Shown in pieces: positions 36,555-42,685 of a DNA stretch of 64,000 nucleotides. Position 1 is the stretch's first letter, and each line of letters begins with the position of its first letter. Source of the stretch: Arthrobacter sp. NIO-1057 (GTDB taxonomy: Bacteria; Actinomycetota; Actinomycetes; Actinomycetales; Micrococcaceae); NCBI RefSeq assembly GCF_900094805.1, contig NZ_FMAT01000001.1, positions 372,001 through 436,000 on the forward strand. The letters run 5' to 3'. Below the pieces are notes generated by a model. The model was not told where the DNA came from. It did not search any database and was given only the letters and a program-made list of their open reading frames with translations. The translations under genes were made by a program, and so were the position numbers.

Positions 36555-38303
36555 ATGCCTACTTACGACTGGCCACTTATTCAGCAGCGAAGCGGCGACT
36601 CCATTGAGTCCCTTATTGCAACGCTCTTGCGCCGCGAATACAGCGACGCGCGGCAGGTAAATCCTTCACAGGGTGACGGCGGGATCGACATCCTCCGCGT
36701 AGCGGCCGACGGAATCGAAATCTGGCAGGTCAAGGGTTTCACGACGTCGATCTCCAACAGTCAATTCCGCCAGGTCAAGAACTCTTGGAAACGGTTCCTC
36801 GAGGAACACGTCGCGTCCGGTAAAAAGCGAATTATTCGATATCACCTGGTCACGCCATGGACACCTACCGAAGAGCGCGTCACGGTGTTCGACGAGCTCA
36901 CTGCAGACGCGGGATTTCCCTGCCAGTGGGACGGTGATGCCTTCATAGCTGGCTTGGCGGACCGCTTTCCCGAGACCATGCGGCGGTTTACCCATGGCGA
37001 GGCGGTGCTGGAACAGTTCATTAGCCAAAAAGCCATGCTCGCTTCCTCGCCGGTCGAACGAGGCGAATCGCTGAAGATGCTTGATGCCATCGAGACCAGG
37101 CAGGATGCCCTCAATGCTCTCCGCGATACGATCCACGACAACTACCGAATCGAGCATGGGACCCGAACTGTAACCAACAGTCAGGAAATTCCGCTGCCAC
37201 TCGATGATGACCCAGCAGTTTTTCATCGAATGACATACTTGGGAGACTCCCGCTGGAAATACGAATCCGTCGTGCCTCGCACGCCTGACGCCATGAAAAT
37301 CGATCCGATCGGCGCGGAGGTCGAGTTCATGACGACTCCCGGAACTCCCGAGCATGATGCAGTACGGGAATGGGCGGAGTGGGGTACTCCGTTCCAGGAT
37401 GTGCGGGTCAGGATGGCAACCACCGGTGGACCATTCGCTGACGAGGAAGCGGTGGAGTCGACGGTCTCCCTTATCGAGAGGAGCCGTGTAGACAGTGCCT
37501 CACTTTATCTGCGGTGTACTGAGATCAGTGGCCAGCGCCGATTCAGGATGCCACTGGTCGTCACATCTCAAACGACCGGTTCCGAAACAGGTTGGCTGCG
37601 TCTGGTTCTCGATACCCCGGAGCGATCACTCAACTTCGAGCTGCGCTTCAAGCAGGGGGAGGGTGCAGAAGCAAAGGTACAGATGGGAAACATCGATGGG
37701 CGTAACCCTGAGTCGGTCTGCGATGAGCTCGTGGAGCTGCTTGGCATTGGCGAGAGCGATGTCATTTCAGTGGAGACTGACGCGGGAAATGCGCTTCTCG
37801 GAGTACATGGTGCTGTCCTCCCCTCTGCCCTGGAGGCGCTCTATCTTCCCGTTGCCAGTCACCTGACTTTGCTTCAATCACATACGGCTCCCGCACTTGT
37901 AATGCCTTCGATCGCTGAAATCACCGACGATCAGTTCCGGCACCTCTCGCTCATTGCGGCCATCTATGGGGGTGTTCCTCATTGCTGGAACTGGAAGGAA
38001 CTGACACTCCAGGTTCCCGAGAGCGATACCGAGGCGGCATCCATTAGGGCCGTAGTCATCGATGCTATCGCCGGCCGCGGCACCATCGTGCAGGTGGAGA
38101 AGCCCGCCTTCACCCTCGGGAACCGGACCTACACCATCGATCACCCCCTCGCCAGTACTATGCACTCGGTCCAGCTCGAACGAGGCGTCGATCTTGAGGC
38201 GCTACAACCCGGGGAAACATTCAGGATCGTGCCCGGAACAGATGGCTCTGTTACAACGGCGAAGGTTGTCGATTGGACTCCCGGGAGCTTCCAGTTCGAC
38301 TAG
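36555..38303 (+). CDS. PD-(D/E)XK nuclease-like protein with large C-terminal region
   Basis: 582 residues. The first 120 residues match a restriction-endonuclease fold: SIESLIATLLRREYSDARQV, then GDGGIDI with Asp45, then IEIWQVKGF with Gln58 and Lys60, that is, the D-x(n)-QxK form of the PD-(D/E)XK motif, as in Mrr-like and DUF4297/Cap4-like nucleases. The remaining 450 residues are largely beta and unrecognised, perhaps a sensor. ATG 36555 is the first start; a -10-like TAATAT precedes it. In this island an effector DNase is the natural inference. Confidence 0.62.
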   Translation: MPTYDWPLIQQRSGDSIESLIATLLRREYSDARQVNPSQGDGGIDILRVAADGIEIWQVKGFTTSISNSQFRQVKNSWKRFLEEHVASGKKRIIRYHLVTPWTPTEERVTVFDELTADAGFPCQWDGDAFIAGLADRFPETMRRFTHGEAVLEQFISQKAMLASSPVERGESLKMLDAIETRQDALNALRDTIHDNYRIEHGTRTVTNSQEIPLPLDDDPAVFHRMTYLGDSRWKYESVVPRTPDAMKIDPIGAEVEFMTTPGTPEHDAVREWAEWGTPFQDVRVRMATTGGPFADEEAVESTVSLIERSRVDSASLYLRCTEISGQRRFRMPLVVTSQTTGSETGWLRLVLDTPERSLNFELRFKQGEGAEAKVQMGNIDGRNPESVCDELVELLGIGESDVISVETDAGNALLGVHGAVLPSALEALYLPVASHLTLLQSHTAPALVMPSIAEITDDQFRHLSLIAAIYGGVPHCWNWKELTLQVPESDTEAASIRAVVIDAIAGRGTIVQVEKPAFTLGNRTYTIDHPLASTMHSVQLERGVDLEALQPGETFRIVPGTDGSVTTAKVVDWTPGSFQFD

Positions 38304-38567
38304 GTCCCTACGAAACGTTGCGGTGAACAGGATGGTTGGCGAAGCCCATTAGGGTTTGGGGGTGTTTGGAAAGTGCAACTGTGCTGCGCTAGACGGGCCC
38401 GTATGTCGACTTCGTCTCTGTTCTCCTAGGTGAGACAGTCCGTCCACATGTCCGGGGCTATTGAGGGGCGCGCGATCGTGGATATGCCCGGAAGCATCTG
38501 AGGCCGCCCCTCTGATGATCGTTGGAGTGCTAATCATCGGTCCGAAGCGGACTGGCTTTGCGGCTGG

Positions 38568-39545
38568 TTACTTTTCATTCACCCGTTGTTGCGGCAGATG
38601 GACGACCACAATGCCAGCCACGTTCTCAGGCATTTCCGAGGCCAGGTGTTCGACGTCGATGGCCCCGGACATGACATCAATCACGTAACTTGGCGGTGCA
38701 TGCCTTAGAGGGGCAAGCGTGTAATCGAAATAGTTGATACCCCAGTGCCCAGTATCGGCGGGGAAGTCATTGAAGACGGGGCCGAGACGGTCATGCTCGC
38801 CTGAGCGAGGAGGGTTTACCGCGATCGTTGGAGCGGCTCCGAATACGCCGGCCCGTGCTCGCAGCACGCGGTCGATCATTTGGCGGGCAACTGCTCGAGT
38901 CCCGTCTTGCTCCTCGTTCAGAAATTCCGCGAGTTCAGGCGCAAGCTGAGGCCTGAGCGCCGGGATCAGCATTGACTCTGACTGCGGTGAATCCCAAAGA
39001 TCCTCGATGGCTACTGATCGCTCATACGTCGAAACGGCATCATTCACAATTAGCTGCTCGGCGAGAAGTTCCGGCATCAAGGAAACTGAGCGCTTGATGC
39101 ACTCGTAACAGCCCTCGTTCATATGGTTCTCACAACAGGGCTCCCACCCTCGATAGACTCCCGATCCCAGATAAAGCGCATAGACCGGCAATAGGTCAAG
39201 GGACTTTGCAGCGGATCTTAGGTTCTCGCGCTGCCGGCGCGTAGCGTGTTTCGATTGGTAATCGAATCCGAAACTCCACTCGGTTCCTGTCACGGTCACA
39301 CGTTTTGCCTGCACAAGCATTCCGTATGCGCCCATGGCATCGACCCACCACCAGACCCAGTCGGCACCGCTGAGAGCCTCGGCGCGCTGAGTGAACGGAA
39401 CGACGGTGACGCCACGTGCGGCCCGGGACACCACGATTTCAGTTATCGACGTCTCATTCCACCGTAAGCCGGCCTGTTCGCATGCGACCATATGTTGTTC
39501 AGCATCGCATCGGCTATCTCTGAACGCCTCTTCAACCGTCGCCAC
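38568..39545 (-). CDS. DUF6615-like putative PD-(D/E)XK nuclease
   Basis: About 325 residues. The N-terminal 85 residues carry NETSITEI, then E56, then SGADWVWWW with Asp62, then MLVQAKRV with Gln79, Lys81. This E...GADWxWW...QAKR arrangement is what I associate with DUF6615-type proteins and is compatible with a PD-(D/E)XK active site. A middle cysteine/histidine cluster (CCENHMNEGCYEC) may bind zinc. I chose GTG 39545 because GAAGG precedes it; ATG 39587 is possible but lacks a ribosome binding site. Minus strand, facing module C's other genes. Role in defence is inference. Confidence 0.55.
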   Translation of the reverse strand: MATVEEAFRDSRCDAEQHMVACEQAGLRWNETSITEIVVSRAARGVTVVPFTQRAEALSGADWVWWWVDAMGAYGMLVQAKRVTVTGTEWSFGFDYQSKHATRRQRENLRSAAKSLDLLPVYALYLGSGVYRGWEPCCENHMNEGCYECIKRSVSLMPELLAEQLIVNDAVSTYERSVAIEDLWDSPQSESMLIPALRPQLAPELAEFLNEEQDGTRAVARQMIDRVLRARAGVFGAAPTIAVNPPRSGEHDRLGPVFNDFPADTGHWGINYFDYTLAPLRHAPPSYVIDVMSGAIDVEHLASEMPENVAGIVVVHLPQQRVNEK

Positions 39546-39635
39546 AGCTCCACCTTCTTTCTTGCAGCAGGGAACACTGATCATCATACATATCGCCTAT
39601 CGGTTGGATCCTATCCGTTGGATTCCGTAATTCGC

Positions 39636-40345
39636 TTATAACAGCTGAGCGCGGCGAACGACTGTTCTATGCGGTAAACGTGTCCGCGAGATATTGCACA
39701 GCCGGTTGCCGTACTGGTAGTTACGCATCCTCCACCAGTGCATTTGGTGTACCGCGACTCCTGGGGAGATGCCGATCCTCCTCGCGGTCACCGCGATTTC
39801 ACGCTCACAAGACAGCCCCGAGAGCTCCCGTTGCCGAATAGGGTGTCCAGAGCAAACTTGTGAGCGGCCTTTTCACGGCGTGGCAGGATCATAGCGCGCT
39901 TTTCGTGGTCAATCACGCGAGGACGTTCGACGACGCTCCCACGCCGCTTTGCCAGTTTTAGACCAGTCTTGATTCGCCAGCTCAGCATGCTACGTCGAAG
40001 TTCAGCAATTTCTCGCCCAGCGTCCAAAATGGAAGAACGCTCGATATGAGTACTAGTGGCGGTGCCTTCGTGCACTTTGACCGCAACAGCCTGTTCAAAT
40101 AACTGGTTGAGCACATCGAGCCCGTCGATCATGGGCTGCGCCAGGTGGTTGACTTTCATGACCACGAGCGCATCATTTGGCCCCAGGTGGTCCAAGGTCG
40201 CCAGCAATTCTGGCCGATTCTTGATCAAGAGCCTTCTGCTTGTTGCTTTATCGAAGACTCGCGCGCAGATGAAATCCAGCGCGTCACGCTGGCGTTTAAT
40301 GTCGTGGACGTCGCTTGCCACTCGGATCAGACCTATGAGAGCCAT
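39636..40345 (-). pseudogene. Second resolvase-like gene, serine-less and frameshifted
   Basis: Homologous to the gene at 33707-34282. The uninterrupted frame covers 39788-40345. At the active site R-V-S is R-V-A, and D-R-L-G-R is N-H-L-A-Q, so nucleophile and arginines are again missing, with the same L-A-Q as the first protein. The helix-turn-helix is not in the main frame, but the +1 frame reads CEREIAVTARRIGISPGVAV down to a stop at 39636, which is a helix-turn-helix; a frameshift around 39850 separates the two. ATG 40345 is the conserved start, though an open frame continues to 40498. Confidence 0.7.
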
Positions 40346-40437
40346 CCTTAATGCACCGTCCACGAAACTTACCTTGGTCCCGTCCCAACGATACTTAGCT
40401 GGGATTTCCGGTCGCATTTTTAGTCTTCGACCGCATA

Positions 40438-40451
40438 GGTTTTTTGAACAC
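40438..40451 (-). promoter_or_regulatory. Conserved motif upstream of the second resolvase-like gene
   Basis: GGTTTTTTGAACAC, one base different from 34340-34353. Here GAACAC (40446-40451) is followed after seven bases by GTGTTC inside the junction core, making a GAACAC-N7-GTGTTC inverted repeat at the island's right end. Confidence 0.5.
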
Positions 40452-40453
40452 AG

Positions 40454-40465
40454 ATAAGGTGTTCC
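40454..40465 (+). repeat. Island junction core, copy 4 (right end)
   Basis: ATAAGGTGTTCC, sharing AGGTGTTCC with copies 1 and 2. It precedes the displaced native trmH 3' end by about 125 bases. Confidence 0.6.
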
Positions 40466-40501
40466 CGCTACGCCGATTTCCGCTCCGAGCCCTGCCACCG
40501 T

Positions 40502-41014
40502 ATGGGGAGACGTGGACTGCTTAAGCCTGCTATTGGAGTATCAACGACCAGGAGCGCACTCTCAGAGGGCTCCGAGCATATCGGGACACCGGCCAATTTG
40601 GGCGCCATCATTCGATCGGCCTCCGGGCTAGGTGTCGATGCCGTATTACTGACGCCCAAGTGCGTGGATCCTTGGTATCGACGCAGCGCACGCGTATCCA
40701 TGGGTACCGTATTTGATCTGCCTTGGGTTCGACTTGAAAGCTGGCCACAGGATTTGGACAAGCTCAAGTCGCATGGCTATGAACTGCTGGCCATGGAACT
40801 GACCGAGGATGCTGTGGCTTTGAATGATGTCCACCTCGCCCCGGGGCAGAAGGTTGCGATGATCCTCGGCAACGAAGGCAGGGGAGTAACCCAGGAAGCC
40901 TTGGGTGCCGTGGACCGAACGGTGATCATTCCGATGCATCGTGACGTCGATTCGCTCAACGTTGGTGCGGCAAGTGCAATCGCATTCTGGCATTTGTGTT
41001 CCGCCCCACGTTGA
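40502..41014 (+). pseudogene. Displaced native 3' end of trmH
   Basis: From residue 31 of the open frame (40592) the sequence is a TrmH C-terminal domain: ANLGAIIRSASGLGVDAVLL, VDPWYRRSARVSMGTVFDLPW, MILGNEGRGV and IPMHRDVDSLNVGAASAIAF. It differs clearly from the island copies and borders the core gene rpmE2, so it is best read as the original end of the gene beginning at 26587. Upstream codons (40502-40590) do not match the N-terminal domain. It has no start of its own that makes sense and is probably not functional alone. Confidence 0.8.
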
Positions 41015-41160
41015 GCTGGTTCTCCTGAGTGCTCAATGTGCGATAGGATGTAATGTCTGTGTTTTGCAGGTTCAGTAACGAATGTTGTACTGCACGGCGA
41101 ATTTCCGAGTAATTAGCTGCTGGCAAAATCCAGTGGCCATAAACATGAAGGTGTATAGCT

Positions 41161-41418
41161 ATGAAGGCTGATATCCATCCAAATTACGCCGCTGTGGTTT
41201 TCAACGACCTGGCATCCGGCGAAAAGATCCTGACCCGTTCGACCGCAACTTCGGACAAGACCATCGAGTGGGAAGACGGCAACACTTACCCAGTGATTGA
41301 CGTTGAAATCTCGGCTGCTTCGCACCCGTTCTACACCGGTAAGCAGCGCATCATGGACACCGCTGGTCGTGTCGAGCGCTTCAACGCCCGCTTCAAGGGC
41401 TTCGGCGGCAAGAAGTAA
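41161..41418 (+). CDS. rpmE2: 50S ribosomal protein L31 type B
   Basis: 85 residues starting [20 protein letters not shown] and ending [13 protein letters not shown]. It lacks the CxxC zinc pairs of L31 type A, so it is the zinc-independent form, which replaces the zinc form in ribosomes when zinc is scarce in many bacteria. In actinobacteria such genes are often under Zur control; I looked for a Zur-type palindrome upstream and found none convincing. A strong terminator follows. Confidence 0.95.
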   Translation: MKADIHPNYAAVVFNDLASGEKILTRSTATSDKTIEWEDGNTYPVIDVEISAASHPFYTGKQRIMDTAGRVERFNARFKGFGGKK

Positions 41419-41443
41419 TACTTCGCCCCTCGCAAGCTTTACA

Positions 41444-41484
41444 CGGCGTGTTTCCAGTTTTCTGGAAACACGCCGCTGCTGTTT
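41444..41484 (+). terminator. Terminator of rpmE2
   Basis: A perfect 14-base inverted repeat CGGCGTGTTTCCAG/CTGGAAACACGCCG with a TTTT-containing loop, followed by CTGCTGTTTT. Confidence 0.9.
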
Positions 41485-41549
41485 TAACTGCGTGGTGAGC
41501 TCTGCGATGGAGTGTCCAAGTGAAAGATGCGCAGGGATAGAATGAAAAC

Positions 41550-42605
41550 ATGATGCGTCATGGTGAATACAAGGTAGTCGGTGGCAAATTAGTCGTAGTT
41601 GATCTCGAATCGGACGACGGGGTAATCACAGATGTTTCGCTCAACGGCGACTTCTTCCTGGAACCGGACGAGGCCTTGGAAGACCTCAACGCGGCCGTCC
41701 GCGGACTACCCACCGATGCCAGCCACAGCACCATCCGCGATGCTGTCATCAACAACCTGCGCGAGGGCGCGGTGATGTTCGGTTTTGATGCCGACGCCGT
41801 TGCCCGCGTGGTTAGGCGAGCCCTAGGACATGCCACAAAGTGGGAGGATCACGAGTGGGAAATACTCGGCCCGCAGATCATCCCGATCGCCGAGCAAGTG
41901 GCCCTCGATGAAGTACTGACTCGCCAAATTGCCCAAGGCACTCGCAAGCCCTCCATTCGTTTCTGGGATTGGAACGAGGGAGCTGTTGTTATCGGCTCCT
42001 TCCAGTCGCTCAAGAATGAAGTGGATATGGAGCAAGCCGACAAATACGGCATCCAGGTGGTTCGCCGCATTTCCGGTGGCGGTGCCATGTTCATGGAAGC
42101 TGGCAACTGCATTACCTACTCCCTTTATGCTCCCGAATCGCTTGTAGATGGCATGAGCTTCGCGGATTCCTACCCATTCTTGGACGCATGGGTCATGGAA
42201 GCACTTCAAAACATCGGGCTGGCAGCGCACTACAAACCGCTGAACGACATTGCCACCGATGCAGGAAAAATCGGCGGAGCCGCGCAAAAGCGGCTAGCCA
42301 ATGGCGCAATGCTGCATCACGTGACCATGAGCTACGACATCGATGCCGAGAAGATGACCCAGGTCTTGCGCATCGGCCGGGAAAAGATTTCAGACAAGGG
42401 AATCACCTCGGCGGTGAAGCGAGTGGATCCGCTGAAGTCGCAGACAGATCTTGACCGCATGGAGATCATCCAGGTCATGATGGATACTTTTGCCCGACGC
42501 ACCGGAGCACAGCAAGCGCAACTGGATGAGGGCACGCGCCAGGCGGCTCAGGAGCTCGCAGAAACAAAGTTCGCTACCGAGCAGTGGACTGCGCGCGTCC
42601 CCTAG
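41550..42605 (+). CDS. lplA: Lipoate-protein ligase A with N-terminal accessory domain
   Basis: Attaches lipoate (via lipoyl-AMP) to lipoyl domains of 2-oxoacid dehydrogenases and GcvH. The catalytic domain spans about residues 110-350: SIRFWDWNEGAVVIGSFQS, VVRRISGGGAMF (lipoate/AMP site), NDIATDAGKIGGAAQKRL with the catalytic lysine, and LHHVTMSYDID. The first 95 residues (GGKLVVVDLESDDGVITDVS, FFLEPDEALEDLN) have the pattern of the small accessory domain normally at the C-terminus of LplA or in a separate LplB, so the domain order is swapped. ATG 41550 or 41553 are both possible. Confidence 0.85.
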   Translation: MMRHGEYKVVGGKLVVVDLESDDGVITDVSLNGDFFLEPDEALEDLNAAVRGLPTDASHSTIRDAVINNLREGAVMFGFDADAVARVVRRALGHATKWEDHEWEILGPQIIPIAEQVALDEVLTRQIAQGTRKPSIRFWDWNEGAVVIGSFQSLKNEVDMEQADKYGIQVVRRISGGGAMFMEAGNCITYSLYAPESLVDGMSFADSYPFLDAWVMEALQNIGLAAHYKPLNDIATDAGKIGGAAQKRLANGAMLHHVTMSYDIDAEKMTQVLRIGREKISDKGITSAVKRVDPLKSQTDLDRMEIIQVMMDTFARRTGAQQAQLDEGTRQAAQELAETKFATEQWTARVP

Positions 42606-42626
42606 AACTCGGTTAGCTCGTTAAAG

Positions 42627-42676
42627 CCAATGGGTCTGCGCCATGCATCATGCATGGCGCAGACCCGTTGGTTTTT
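42627..42676. terminator. Bidirectional terminator between lplA and pepN
   Basis: A long hairpin (CCAATGGGTCTGCGCCATG and its complement, with one G-A mismatch region near the base) lies between the convergent stops, with GTTTTT on the plus side. Confidence 0.88.
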
Positions 42677-42685
42677 GGCGTGCGC

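Larger units (their letters stand above)
27004..40465. mobile_element. Stacked defence-type island integrated inside trmH
   Basis: The island separates the trmH 5' part (26587-27003) from a different trmH 3' end next to rpmE2 (40592-41014). Junctions at 27004, 31056, 34499 and 40454 carry the same short core (GTCAGGTGTTCC or a close variant). After each of the first three a trmH 3' end follows: intact at 27056, decayed at 31114, intact at 34548. This divides the island into module A (27.0-31.0 kb), B (31.0-34.5 kb) and C (34.5-40.5 kb). B and C end with a resolvase-like gene on the minus strand. The cargo is predicted nucleases and HEPN proteins. No tyrosine integrase, transposase or catalytically complete serine recombinase is present. 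The boundaries are seen directly; the integration history is inferred. Confidence 0.8.

Noticed and set aside
27004-40465. CRISPR array or prophage structural genes within the island
   Set aside because: I looked for regularly spaced repeats, terminase, portal, capsid or tail genes and saw none; the short core occurs only four times at irregular distances.
41015-41160. Zur box upstream of rpmE2
   Set aside because: No palindrome of the actinobacterial Zur type could be found by eye, so regulation by zinc is not claimed.
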